From NCBI GenBank assembly GCA_964455685.1, contig CAYVZE010000003.1, forward strand, positions 1-64,000: a stretch of DNA of 64,000 bases, written 5' to 3'. The position numbers were made by a program, and so were the translations under genes. The notes beneath the pieces are model-generated. The model saw only the letters and a program-made list of their open reading frames with translations. It had not been told where the DNA came from and did no database searches. This document shows positions 54,701 through 62,384 of the stretch, one piece after another. Positions within the stretch are counted from its first letter, which is position 1. Every line of letters begins with the position of its first letter. Source of the stretch: ZC4RG30 sp964455685 (GTDB taxonomy: Bacteria; Pseudomonadota; Gammaproteobacteria; Steroidobacterales; Steroidobacteraceae).

Positions 54701-55292
54701 GCAGGAAGTTGACCAGCGCATGATGGGGAATCTGCACGCCCTTCGGCCGTCCGGTCGAGCCGGAGGTGAAGATCACGTACGCCAGGTCCTGAGGCCCGAC
54801 ATCCATGGGCTGCTGCAACGGGGCGTACCGGGCCGTCTCGCCGTCATCGACGCACACCACGGCAGCCTGGTGCGGCGGCAGGCTTCCCAGCAGGCTCTTC
54901 TGGGCGACCATCACGGGCATGCCCGCGTCCTCGATCATCCACGCCAGGCGCTCAGTTGGGAATGCCGGGTCCATGGGCACGTAGGCCCCGCCGCACTTGA
55001 GCACGGCGAACATGGCCGCCACCATGTCGCAGGAGCGCTCCACGAAAATGCCCACGAGAGAGCCGCGCTGCACCCCGGCCTCGCGCAACCTGGCGGCAAG
55101 CCGGGAAGCGCGCTCCTCGAGCCCGGCGTAGGTCAGGGATTCATCGCCGCATACCAAGGCCACTGACGCGGGATTCCGCGCCGCCTGCGAGGCGAACAGT
55201 TCGTGGACAAACCGGGCGGGGACTGGATCGGCGGGGCCTTCCAGCACGCTCAATTCCGGTGCAGGGATGCTTTCCGAGGATCCGCTCTTCAC
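48723..55292 (-). CDS. Hybrid NRPS-PKS megasynthase: A(N-MT)-T-KS-AT-T-T
   Basis: The 2189-residue protein starts at a GTG with GGAG eight bases upstream. Domains by residue: adenylation (about 25-430 and 870-925; FTSGSTGRPKG near 175, GRIDHQVKVRGYRIE near 415, NGKVDR near 917); methyltransferase inserted between A8 and A9 (EIGCGTG near 545); carrier with Ser974; ketosynthase (about 1040-1465; active Cys1209 in TACSTS, HGTATRLGD, NVGHLEAAAG); acyltransferase (GHSIGE, Ser1656; SHAFH near 1750, the malonyl type); carriers with Ser1994 and Ser2144. There is no condensation, KR, DH or thioesterase/reductase domain. Aligned by eye to GrsA the A-domain code reads D-I-L-Q-L-G-M-I-W-K, very near the glycine code. 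A methylamino-3-oxobutanoyl carrier product is predicted. It follows the acyltransferase gene by 39 bp. Confidence 0.92.
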   Translation of the reverse strand: MKSGSSESIPAPELSVLEGPADPVPARFVHELFASQAARNPASVALVCGDESLTYAGLEERASRLAARLREAGVQRGSLVGIFVERSCDMVAAMFAVLKCGGAYVPMDPAFPTERLAWMIEDAGMPVMVAQKSLLGSLPPHQAAVVCVDDGETARYAPLQQPMDVGPQDLAYVIFTSGSTGRPKGVQIPHHALVNFLQSMQREPGIGEGDVLLAVTTLSFDIAALEIFLPLVTGARVVIVPRQAAIDGKELIRLLDYHGATMMQATPSSWRLLLAAGWKGHPRLRILCGGEPLQKDLAAQLLPRCHELWNMYGPTEATIWSTCGKVTEGASFMSIGRPIANTQVYIVSETMDLLPAGEVGELLIGGDGLARGYLNRPELTAEKFIPNPFGDGRLYRTGDLARIHADNTLECLGRIDHQVKVRGYRIELGEIETVLAGHPGVAQAVVTAREDVPGVKYLAAYVVPKSGGEDAGDAHDGEEQVKDWQRIHDELYAHYTRAEQLPDEDFTVWISSYTREPLPRQEMRDWLDSIVGRIKALKPRRVLEIGCGTGLIVTRVAPVCEHYVGLDFSGVAIDQLRQRLARLPGDWSNVELLKKTADDLLDLPEGSFDTVIINSVIQYFTGVDYLRTVLERAARLITDGGKIFVGDVRHHGLLESFHASVGLFQAPESMSVADLRAQVERNCKEEEELLVDPAFFHLLPAHIGRITGASVQLKRSPCHNELTCYRYDAVLHVGTEATPPAGLVERNWKRDGLDLDQVQAILSEQPAAFCVRDVPNARLLGDLAVAAALTKGSAQDLRSLRELQQEAAAGGLEPDAFWDLAEKVGCEVRVDWSEEPGYFDVLFERKGGGAPLAWSGSGSQARHGRDLKALVNNPLRSVAVRDLVPELKALAAKSLPDYMIPAAFMVLDELPLTPNGKVDRKALPAPIRKRPDLPQPYEAPGTELERTMERLWCEILQIDRVGIDDRFFDIGANSLQLVEMQQKLLEVIGKEPHITDFFQHSTIRTLARHLSSDADRVQSQAREPAVLERRQAAGFEPIAIIGAAGRFPGATSVEEFWDNLVSGRDTITRFTREESECPLPDQQGLVRARGILEGVDQFDPAFFGFTPAEASVMDPQARVFLECAWEALESSGYDPESCPQAIGVFGGSSFNTYLLYHLAASPGGAAAIAAQYQFDGWPVVLGNDKDYLTTRVAHKFGLRGPAVTVQTACSTSLAAVAQACASLQRGECDMALAGGVSITFPQKRDYVAQQYAMTSSDGYCRPFDADATGTVFSSGAGVVMLKRLSDAQRDGDNILAVIHGIGINNDGDDKAGFTAPSVSGQADAIQRALEMSGFPPETISYVEAHGTATRLGDPIEIAAFTQAYRRYTNATGYCWIGSLKGNVGHLEAAAGVASLIKTALALSRKQIPPTAHFNKPNPAINFASSPFRVVSKLVAWGRGESPRRAAVNSLGVGGTNVHLVLEEPPEQACDTASRGSELLVLSARTPEALERMSHNLADWLEAKAALGAPPLADVAFTLQRGRKAFPCRRYVVASDVRAAVTRLRERSATTAPAEAASGVAFIFPGQGAQYTGMGRQLYASEPVYRQVVDECAGILLGHLGRDIREVLYADVPADSAIATEIDQTGYAQPAIFVTEYALARLWMSWGIKPATLLGHSIGEYVCAVLAGTFTLEDALRLLARRATLMQALPAGSMMAVRMAPGQLQDRLPGGLDIAAFNGSQQCIVSGPTPLVKDFQSRLEAEGVDTKLLRTSHAFHSSMMEPMLDEFLRTAQSVERTAPQLPWVSTCTGDWMTSAEATDPAYWPQQVRKPVQLENAFHTLLGKGRMVCLEVGPGQVLTQLARQHPAKNNLVAAVPTLGALARQRPELEAVLDGMGQLWVAGVKPDWRQFHAGFARRIVALPTYPFERRRCFVDASQASSQRGSNVIPLPAAAPADLPVVVQQQVSSVPAPAELPAGGNRRDLILERILAVLADLSGMSAAELPADRSFPELGFDSLFLTRISRALREEFQQQVSFLMLAGDVPTPSALAAWLDERLAPDWRPAGATRQTAEPKAVVAPPAVPRPAVEAPADMQSLHARVDALAAQVERLVALISSGQLPRAAGAAVEAGGPGDSLVTDLRGVFAAVLKRPSVEADEDFFQLGGTSLQAVMAVARMKQELSLDVAVADLFAHPTATALAAFLRSEAAPGRP

Positions 55293-55331
55293 TTCAATGA
55301 CTCCAGATCGATGCCCCTGCAGGAACGTCCC

Positions 55332-55982
55332 TCATGCCGGCCCGGAGACCTTGCCGTAGGGCATGGCAGGATTGCCGAACACCTTGGTGGCCGGCGGGAC
55401 TTCCTCAAGCACCACGCTGCCGGCCCCCACGAAAACGCGCTCATGGATGGTGATTCTAGGCACGACAACGGCCCCCAGGCCGAGGAAGACACTGTCCCCG
55501 ATGGTCACATTGCCCCCCAGGGAGATGTGCGCGGTCAGCTGGCAGAACGCACCGATCCTGACGTCGTGGCTGACCTCCGTGTAGGTGCCGATCGACGTGT
55601 ATTCACCGATCGAGGCCTCCGGCCCCACTGTGACGAAGGGTCCGATGGTTACGCCGGCCGCCAGCGTTGCGCGGCGCGACACCAGCGCCCTGGGGTGGAC
55701 CAGCGTCGTGAATTGCGCTCCGCGGGCACGCAGCATCTCCACGTACCGGCGCCGCGGCTCGATGTCGCCGATGGAGCAGAAGAAACGGTCGTTCGGCCGG
55801 GGTTCGTAGGTCTCGGCCGGCCCCAGGATGGGCTCCTCGTAGCCGAACTGCTTCAGGATGCCGGGACGATCGTCCAGGAAACCCTTCACCCGCCAGGGCG
55901 CGCCATCCTCGATGGCGTCATACACCCACCCCAGCAGCTCCCGACCGAACTTTCCTGCACTGATGATTACCAGATCGTACAT
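55332..55982 (-). CDS. NeuD/VioB/PglD-family sugar N-acyltransferase
   Basis: The 216-residue protein has an N-terminal Rossmann-like part (LVIISAGKFGRELLGW; residues 1-85) and a C-terminal left-handed beta helix (VTIGPFVTVGPEASIGEYTSIG, VTIGDSVFLGLGAVVV), ending FGNPAMPYG. Members acetylate the 4-amino group of 4-amino-4,6-dideoxy sugars using acetyl-CoA. A likely substrate is the product of the VioA-like aminotransferase on the same strand. It directly precedes the NRPS-PKS, so it might use that enzyme's carrier-bound product instead of acetyl-CoA; this is a hypothesis. Confidence 0.82.
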   Translation of the reverse strand: MYDLVIISAGKFGRELLGWVYDAIEDGAPWRVKGFLDDRPGILKQFGYEEPILGPAETYEPRPNDRFFCSIGDIEPRRRYVEMLRARGAQFTTLVHPRALVSRRATLAAGVTIGPFVTVGPEASIGEYTSIGTYTEVSHDVRIGAFCQLTAHISLGGNVTIGDSVFLGLGAVVVPRITIHERVFVGAGSVVLEEVPPATKVFGNPAMPYGKVSGPA

Positions 55983-56336
55983 GGCAGCCTGTTCTGACTT
56001 CCGCGCCTTCCGTGGTTATGGCGAGACGGTGATACCAAGGCTCAGCGCGGCTGGATCATCACCCGCCGAGGTTCCGCCCCGGGCAATTCGCAGAGCGGAT
56101 AGCGGCTGCGGCGCCGGGACCGGGCCAAATGGAAAGCCATTATAGGGCGGACCAGCAATGGGCAGGCCAGAAGGCGCGTGCGGCATTTCACAGATTGTGG
56201 CATCGCCAGGCCTCCCCGAATGCCCGCGGAATGCCGATCTTGTGAGCCGTGCCGGTTGATTCCCCGGGGAATTGTTCATAATGCCGGCGGCCCTGCGGTG
56301 CAGGGTACCGCGGTTCGCCGAAACTAGGGAGGTTCG
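55983..56336. promoter_or_regulatory. 354-bp divergent intergenic region with a 14-bp palindrome
   Basis: No gene is seen. ATTCCCCGGGGAAT (56259-56272) is a perfect palindrome that sits between a TTGATT (56256-56261) and a CATAAT (56277-56282), -35/-10-like boxes for the plus-strand glycosyltransferase but only 15 bp apart. The palindrome may be an operator. The rest is GC-rich without clear signals. Confidence 0.42.
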
Positions 56337-57341
56337 ATGACTTCGCCCGTAGTCAGCGTGCACATGATTACGTACAACCATGCGCCGTACATCCGCGAGG
56401 CCATCGAGAGTGTACTGGCCCAGCAGACGGACTTTCCGTTCGAGCTCGTGATCGGCGAGGACCATTCGCCCGACAACACCCTGGCGATCGTCTGCGAGTA
56501 CCAGCAGCGGCATCCTGACATCATCCGCGTGATCACTTCGGACCAGAACGTGGGCATGGCGAGAAACGCCAGGCGCACGTTCGAAGCCTGCACGGGCAAG
56601 TACATCGCCTACTGCGAGGGCGATGACTACTGGAATACCCCGCTGAAGCTGCAGAAGCAGGTGGACTTCCTCGAAGCCAACCCCTCCTGCTCACTGGTGT
56701 GTTCCGACTACGACATCCTGTTCGAGGATACCGGGCGCCGGCTGACCTTCATCAACCGGCAGAACAACCTGCAGCCGGGGAAGATCGACCAGATCAAGAG
56801 CATCATCCGCGGCACCCCGAGCAGCGGGATCCTGACCTGCACCGTGATGGCGCGCCGGGACCTGGTGGCGCTGGCAGTAGAGCGCAACCCCGCGATGCTC
56901 GGGGGCGATACACCGCAGCCCTGCGGGGATACGCCCACCTGGGCGGGCCTGTTCGTCGAAGGGCGGATCGGCTACATCGACGAGTCCCTGGCCACCTACC
57001 GGAGGATCGACGTTTCCGCCACTCGCAATCCATCCAAGGCTGCGCTGCTGCGCACGAGCATCGCAATGAAGCGCCAGATGCTGGAAATGGCGGAAATGTA
57101 CAACGTGGACGAGACCGAGAAGTCACTCCACCGTCTGGACCTGAACAAGCGCCTGCTGCGGCTGGCCTATTTCGAGAGGGATGCGGCGCTTGCGCGCGAG
57201 GCATTCGACGCCCTCACGTCCAGGACGCTGTTGGACCGCGTACTCCTTTTCGGCGCGGGCAGCAACGCCCTGCACACGCTCGTTCGCCCCTGGGTGGGGC
57301 TGTTCGCGCGGCCCCTGATCCCGACAACCGAGAAGCCCTGA
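56337..57341 (+). CDS. GT2-family glycosyltransferase
   Basis: The 334-residue enzyme opens VSVHMITYNHAPYIREAIESVLAQ, with GEDHSPDNT and the metal-site YCEGDDYW. It is the only plus-strand gene within the 47-64 kb minus-strand group, with its own GGGAGG four bases before the ATG. The C-terminal 100 residues are helical and basic. It converges on the ABC exporter gene. Confidence 0.87.
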   Translation: MTSPVVSVHMITYNHAPYIREAIESVLAQQTDFPFELVIGEDHSPDNTLAIVCEYQQRHPDIIRVITSDQNVGMARNARRTFEACTGKYIAYCEGDDYWNTPLKLQKQVDFLEANPSCSLVCSDYDILFEDTGRRLTFINRQNNLQPGKIDQIKSIIRGTPSSGILTCTVMARRDLVALAVERNPAMLGGDTPQPCGDTPTWAGLFVEGRIGYIDESLATYRRIDVSATRNPSKAALLRTSIAMKRQMLEMAEMYNVDETEKSLHRLDLNKRLLRLAYFERDAALAREAFDALTSRTLLDRVLLFGAGSNALHTLVRPWVGLFARPLIPTTEKP

Positions 57342-57355
57342 ACGGACGGCGGACC

Positions 57356-59161
57356 TCAGCCGTTCCGGCCGCCACGGAGCGCCAGTTCGCGGAATTCCGG
57401 GCTCTTCTCGAGCAGCTCCGCATACGTGCCCTGTTCCAGCACGCGGCCGTTGCCCATGAAGAAGATGTTGGAGCAATCCATGACCGTGGTGAGCCGGTGG
57501 GCGACAACGATGATGGTCTTGGTGCCGGCAATGTTGCGCAGCGCCTCCATCACCGCCCGCTCCGTCAAGTTGTCCAGCGCGCTGGTGGCCTCGTCGAAGA
57601 CCAGCACGTCCGGGTCGCGGTAAAGGGCGCGCGCAATGCCGATCCTCTGCCGCTGGCCACCCGACAGCCGGATGCCACGCTCCCCAACCATGGTCTGGTA
57701 GCCCTCGGCCATCTCCCGCGTGACGAAGTCATGCAGCTCCGCGGCGCGCGCGGCTCTCTCCACCCGCGCCATGTCGATGTTCTGCGGATCCTCGCCGAAG
57801 GCGATATTGGCCGCGACCGTGTCGTCGAGCAGAAAGATCTGTTGCGGAACGTAGCCCACCGACTTCTGCCAGGCAATGCGGTTGGCCTCGGTCACCTCGA
57901 CGCCATCGACCAGCAGTCTGCCGGAATCAGGCCGCAACAGGCCCAAGATGACGTCGATCGTGGTGGTCTTGCCCGCACCGGATCCGCCCACGATGCCCAC
58001 CATGGAGTTGGCGTGGATCTGCATGTCGACACCCTGCAGGGCGGGACGGGGAGCCTCCGGGAAGCGGAAGTGGATTTCCCTGAGCTCCAGCAGTTGCTTC
58101 AGCGGCAGAGCCGGGGTGTCGACCTGCGGCCCGAGGTCGCCTCTGACCTCCACAATCTGCTCATGCAGGTTCTCCAGCGCCGACTTGCCGAACCGCAGCT
58201 GGGTAAAATCGCGATAGACCTGCTGCAGGGCCGGGAACAGGCGGATGCCCGCGAATGCGAACAGGCCAAGCGTGGGCACCGCGTCGTCGAGGCCCTCGCT
58301 GCCGTGACCGAGGAGGTAGATCACGAAGCCGAGCATGCCGCCGAAGGCGATGGCCTCCAGCACGTAGCGTGGGATCTGCCCGATGGAGAATGCGAACGAC
58401 TGGGTTCGGGCGAACATCTCGGCCGAAATACCGTAGCGCCGCGCGTAGCTGTGCTCCAGCGACATCAGCTTGACCTCCTTGATGCCGGAGAACGCCTCGT
58501 TGGCAAGCTTGTACCGCTCAGCGTTGGCATCAACGCGCTTCTCACCAACCCTCGCAAGGGTACCTCGCACGGCTCCGTAGATGAGGACATAGGTGCCGGC
58601 GAAGAGCATTACCGCCAGCAGCATCACCAGCGGCTCAAGGGCCAGCAGCAGGGCCGCCAGCGCAATCGCCACGCTGGCGTGCGCCAGCAGCTCCAGGCCC
58701 GGGATCATGCACGTGTGGATGACCTGATCGACCTCTGACAGGATCGACTTTCCGAGGTCGGCGCTGTGCCGGTGCAGGAACCAGGCGTAATCCTTGGCGA
58801 TGTAGCCGCGAAACAACCGGTTCGAGATCGAGTAGTTGCGCATCGTACTGAAGCGGATCAGCACGAACTGCGTCACTGCCTTGAATGCCAGGCCCACCAC
58901 CACAACCAGGAACACGCCCACGCCGACCCACATCAAGAACGTGCGGTCGTCCGGGGCGCCCGTGGTGTCGTACGCCCAGGACAGGATCCGGTTCTCGTGG
59001 ATGTAGGTCGGGTCTGCCAGCACCGACAGGAACGGCAGCACGGCCGCCACGCCGATGACATCGAGCAAGCCCATCGCGATGATCATCACCACGAGCAGTG
59101 CAAACTGCCGCTTCTCGCCGCGATCGAGGAGGCCAAGGAGTTTCCGGTACAGTTCGATCAC
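57356..59161 (-). CDS. ABC exporter, permease-ATPase half-transporter (PglK/MsbA-like)
   Basis: The 601-residue protein has six membrane helices (about 20-310) and an ATPase domain with Walker A GGSGAGKTTT, signature LSGGQRQR, Walker B VLVFDEATSAL and VAHRLTT. PglK-type members flip lipid-linked oligosaccharides. No wzx gene is in view, so this may be the flippase of the locus. The start is a GTG three bases after the upstream gene's stop. Confidence 0.88.
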   Translation of the reverse strand: MIELYRKLLGLLDRGEKRQFALLVVMIIAMGLLDVIGVAAVLPFLSVLADPTYIHENRILSWAYDTTGAPDDRTFLMWVGVGVFLVVVVGLAFKAVTQFVLIRFSTMRNYSISNRLFRGYIAKDYAWFLHRHSADLGKSILSEVDQVIHTCMIPGLELLAHASVAIALAALLLALEPLVMLLAVMLFAGTYVLIYGAVRGTLARVGEKRVDANAERYKLANEAFSGIKEVKLMSLEHSYARRYGISAEMFARTQSFAFSIGQIPRYVLEAIAFGGMLGFVIYLLGHGSEGLDDAVPTLGLFAFAGIRLFPALQQVYRDFTQLRFGKSALENLHEQIVEVRGDLGPQVDTPALPLKQLLELREIHFRFPEAPRPALQGVDMQIHANSMVGIVGGSGAGKTTTIDVILGLLRPDSGRLLVDGVEVTEANRIAWQKSVGYVPQQIFLLDDTVAANIAFGEDPQNIDMARVERAARAAELHDFVTREMAEGYQTMVGERGIRLSGGQRQRIGIARALYRDPDVLVFDEATSALDNLTERAVMEALRNIAGTKTIIVVAHRLTTVMDCSNIFFMGNGRVLEQGTYAELLEKSPEFRELALRGGRNG

Positions 59162-59164
59162 GTG

Positions 59165-59950
59165 CTATTCGTAACCCAGTTTCACGGCAATGTCGCGGCC
59201 GTTTGAATGCCCTGGCTGCTGCCGCGTGCCGGCTGCCGCACCGGCGCGCAGCAGCCGGCCCAGGCGCGTGCTTGCGCGGTGGCGCCAGAGCGGCAGGCCC
59301 GTACGCGTCAGCGCCACCACCGTGGTCGGAATGGGCAAGCGCTTGCGCCACTTGCGGCGCATGTAATCGTAAGCCCGTGTATACGCGCCCGCGAGGCTCC
59401 GCACGCGCCGGCTGTTGTGCACCACGGGATCATGGACCGCGAATGCCCCCAGGCCGCGCTCCAGGCTGGTTTGTGCGATATCGGTACCGTACAGGTGGAA
59501 CCCCGGCAGCGCCTCGTCGAAACGCAGGCCGCTGCGGCCGTTGACCACCAGCACCAGCTCGTCGGCAGACACGATCGGCACGGGTTCAGCAAAAGGACCG
59601 CCCAGCTCCCTCTGCAGGCCGCTCGACCAGCAGTGCCCGACGTGCGTGCCGTCTGCGCGCACACCATAGACGCCCAGCATGCCCCAGGCGCCGTGCGTCG
59701 CCTCGATGCGCGCGATGTGCGCGTGCAGGCGCCCGACCCAGCCCGCCGGCAGGTATACGTCCTGGTGGGCGAACACCAGCACATCCGCGCCGGCCATGTC
59801 GGCGCCCCGGTTGTAGGCAATGGCAGCGGACGGTTGCGCGCGCATTTCCACCAGCCTGACCGAGCCAAGGTCAGGCGACAGGCGAAGGTTCTCCGCCAGG
59901 ATGGTCTCGTCGTTGACCGCCGCGACGATGGTCGTGGTCCTGCCTTCCAT
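59165..59950 (-). CDS. Glycosyltransferase-like protein (GT2-related)
   Basis: The 261-residue protein has TTTIVAAVNDETILAENL at its start, then AAIAYNRGADMAGADVLVFAHQDVYLPAGW, in which AHQD stands for the DxD site of GT2 enzymes, and GFHLYGTDIAQ. This is the pattern of small glycosyltransferase-like proteins in exopolysaccharide clusters. The ATG overlaps the aminotransferase stop by one base (TGATG). The C-terminus is Arg-rich. Confidence 0.75.
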   Translation of the reverse strand: MEGRTTTIVAAVNDETILAENLRLSPDLGSVRLVEMRAQPSAAIAYNRGADMAGADVLVFAHQDVYLPAGWVGRLHAHIARIEATHGAWGMLGVYGVRADGTHVGHCWSSGLQRELGGPFAEPVPIVSADELVLVVNGRSGLRFDEALPGFHLYGTDIAQTSLERGLGAFAVHDPVVHNSRRVRSLAGAYTRAYDYMRRKWRKRLPIPTTVVALTRTGLPLWRHRASTRLGRLLRAGAAAGTRQQPGHSNGRDIAVKLGYE

Positions 59951-61059
59951 CAGGGCCGCGCTATCGCGTCGGTCACGCGAATGACGTCCGCGTCGGACAT
60001 GTCCGGGTAGATCGGCAGGCAGATCACGCGATCGGCCACGTCATTGGCCACCGGCAGGTTGTCCTTCCGGGCCGACGGCAGCCCGCGATACATCGGGAAG
60101 CTCGAGATCAGAGGATAGAAGTAGCGACGGCAGTGTATACCCCGCTCCCCCATCCGTGCGTACAGGTCGTCGCGCGAGAGCGGGTAGTCCTTCTCCACCA
60201 GGATCGGGAAATACGCAAAGTTGTCCGCCGACTGCTTTCCGCGCCGGACAGGCTTGATGCCGGGCACATCTGCGAGCCTCTCGCGGTACAGCGAGTCGAT
60301 TTGCGCCCTCCGCTCGATGACCTGGCCGATGTACTTCAGCTGCAGCAGTCCAAGGGCGGCCGAGAACTCGTGCATCTTGCCGTTGATGCCGGTGGCCACG
60401 ACGGTGGCCTCATCGACGAAGCCGAAGTTCTTCAGGTGGTCGATGTGCTGCTTTGCGCGCGCGTTGCGGCAGGCAATCGCACCACCCTCGAAGGTATTGA
60501 ATACCTTGGTGGCATGGAAACTCAGGACCGACAGGTCGCCGTAGTCCAGAATACTCTTGCCGCCGTACTCCACCCCGAAGGCATGCGCGGCGTCATAAAT
60601 GACCTTCAGGTTGTAGTTGTCGGCGATTCGCTGGATCGCATCCACGTCACAGGGATTGCCGTAGCAGTGTACGGGCATGATGGCCGTGGTCTGCGGCGTG
60701 ATGGCTGCCTCGATCTTGTCCGGGTCGAGGTTCAGTGTCTCCGGCTCGATGTCGACGAACACGGGCTTGATGCCATTCCAGAGCAGCGAGTGCGCCGTAG
60801 CCACGAACGAGTAAGGGGTCGTGATCACCTCGCCAACCACGCGCAGGGCCTGCAGGGCAGATACAAGCGCGATGGTGGCGTTGGTGAACAGCGCCAGGTG
60901 CCTTACCCCGAGGTGCTCGCAAAGGGCTTTCTCGAGCTGCTCGTGGAAAGGCCCGTTGTTGGTGAGGATCCGTCGCTCCCAGATCTCCTCAAGGTAAGGC
61001 ACGAGCTCCTGCAACGGGGGCAGGAAGGGCCTGGTGACGTACATCCTTTCGTCTTTCAT
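59950..61059 (-). CDS. DegT-family sugar aminotransferase, VioA-like
   Basis: The 369-residue PLP enzyme closely follows VioA (dTDP-4-dehydro-6-deoxyglucose aminotransferase) as I know it: ILTNNGPFHEQLEK, GEVITTPYSFVATAHSLLWNG, PVHCYGNPCDVDAIQ, and FHATKVFNTFEGG with PLP Lys185. The product would be dTDP-4-amino-4,6-dideoxyglucose, which the NeuD/VioB-like enzyme could acylate. The rml genes needed to make the keto-sugar are not in the window. Start ATG with a weak AAGAG before it. Confidence 0.87.
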   Translation of the reverse strand: MKDERMYVTRPFLPPLQELVPYLEEIWERRILTNNGPFHEQLEKALCEHLGVRHLALFTNATIALVSALQALRVVGEVITTPYSFVATAHSLLWNGIKPVFVDIEPETLNLDPDKIEAAITPQTTAIMPVHCYGNPCDVDAIQRIADNYNLKVIYDAAHAFGVEYGGKSILDYGDLSVLSFHATKVFNTFEGGAIACRNARAKQHIDHLKNFGFVDEATVVATGINGKMHEFSAALGLLQLKYIGQVIERRAQIDSLYRERLADVPGIKPVRRGKQSADNFAYFPILVEKDYPLSRDDLYARMGERGIHCRRYFYPLISSFPMYRGLPSARKDNLPVANDVADRVICLPIYPDMSDADVIRVTDAIARP

Positions 61060-61091
61060 CTCTTGCAGTCGTACGCGCCCGGCTCAGACCT

Positions 61092-62384
61092 TCAATTGCC
61101 GTAGCGCAACCGCAGCCAGAAGCGCCGCTCGCGCGCCTCGTTGCTGGTGCCCTTGAGCCTGAAGTACGTCAGCTCTGCCTGCCCGACGATCGACAGGCGC
61201 CGACCAACCTGGGCGCCGAGACCCAGCACGCCGCCGGTCTCCCTGGTGCCGCCCATGGCCCTGAAGTCCTGGCTGGAATGGCGGACATCGACCGCAGCGT
61301 CGAACATCGGGGTGAGCTGACGCGACACACCAGCGTTTACCTCTCGGCGGCGGCGTTTCGTGTCCGGGGCGGCTGTGGATGTCTCCATAGCCCAGCGTCC
61401 GCCTGCCCTGACATCGGTCAGGCGCCCGCGGGCGCGCCAGTTCAACTCCACCATGTCGACGCGCAGGGGATCGATGGTGCGCGACAGGTCACCGGTGAGG
61501 GAAGTCGCCGGCGGCAGCCCGTCACCACTCCAACCTCCAAGGCTGCCGGCCGCATCTATCATCTCGCGGCCGATGCGCAGTGCCACTTCGGACCTTTGGC
61601 CGAGATTGCGGGTGAAGTCCAGGCGCAGCACGAGGCTGGAATCATTGTCCTGCACCGTCTCGATCTGCGAGGCACCGGCCTGCAGCATCAGGCGGGAACG
61701 CGCACCGCTGATAGCGTAGCTGACCACTGCCTCCCTCTGGTCGTAGATCGGCGCCTCGTCGGGATCAACCTTCTGGGCAGTCGCGGTCAGCGACAGCACC
61801 GCATTGCTCGAGAGCGTCCTTTCGATCGAGAGCGACTGGGTGAAACGCTGCGTATCCAGCTCACGCGAGTCGTCGTAATCGATCCGCGAGTAGCGACCGG
61901 CAAGCACGACATCGACGTTCTGCCCCAGCCGCAGGGTCACATTCGGGCCCGTGGACAGGAAGTTGTAGCTGTCCCGGTTCTCCGGGCTAGCTGCCTCCAG
62001 CAGGTCGGGGCGCGTCTGGCCGAAGCGGTCCATCAGCGTCCAGGAAAGGAGGTCGTCGACGAGGCTCAGGCGTACCAGGCCGGCGGCACTGCCCACCACC
62101 TCGGAGTCGAAGTCGCCGCTGGAATAGTTCATGTAGGCCAGGTCGCCGTTGAACTCGGCGACATAGCGCCGCGAGGCCTTGTTGACGTCGAACTCGATAC
62201 CGGCACTGGAGACGGTCTCGCTCTGCTCGTTGTTGAAATCGAGCAGGATGTTGTCGGTCGTCGCCACGCCCGCGGTCACTGCGAACCGCGACACGGGCTC
62301 AGCAGCGCGGGAAACCGGGTGAAGTCCGAACAGCAGGAGGGCGCAAGAGATGCTAGCTGCCGCCGCCGGGATTTTCCTGTCCAT
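61092..62384 (-). CDS. Outer-membrane beta-barrel protein of exosortase/exopolysaccharide loci
   Basis: The 430-residue protein has a signal peptide (MDRKIPAAAASISCALLLFGLHPVSRA-A) and a long run of amphipathic strands ending in RFWLRLRYGN, as expected of a barrel inserted by BamA. The layout fits the exosortase-associated beta-barrel family (TIGR03016 type). It may be the outer-membrane exit for the polymer. The ATG overlaps the kinase gene end by 32 bp; the open frame further upstream lies in the kinase gene. Confidence 0.8.
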   Translation of the reverse strand: MDRKIPAAAASISCALLLFGLHPVSRAAEPVSRFAVTAGVATTDNILLDFNNEQSETVSSAGIEFDVNKASRRYVAEFNGDLAYMNYSSGDFDSEVVGSAAGLVRLSLVDDLLSWTLMDRFGQTRPDLLEAASPENRDSYNFLSTGPNVTLRLGQNVDVVLAGRYSRIDYDDSRELDTQRFTQSLSIERTLSSNAVLSLTATAQKVDPDEAPIYDQREAVVSYAISGARSRLMLQAGASQIETVQDNDSSLVLRLDFTRNLGQRSEVALRIGREMIDAAGSLGGWSGDGLPPATSLTGDLSRTIDPLRVDMVELNWRARGRLTDVRAGGRWAMETSTAAPDTKRRRREVNAGVSRQLTPMFDAAVDVRHSSQDFRAMGGTRETGGVLGLGAQVGRRLSIVGQAELTYFRLKGTSNEARERRFWLRLRYGN

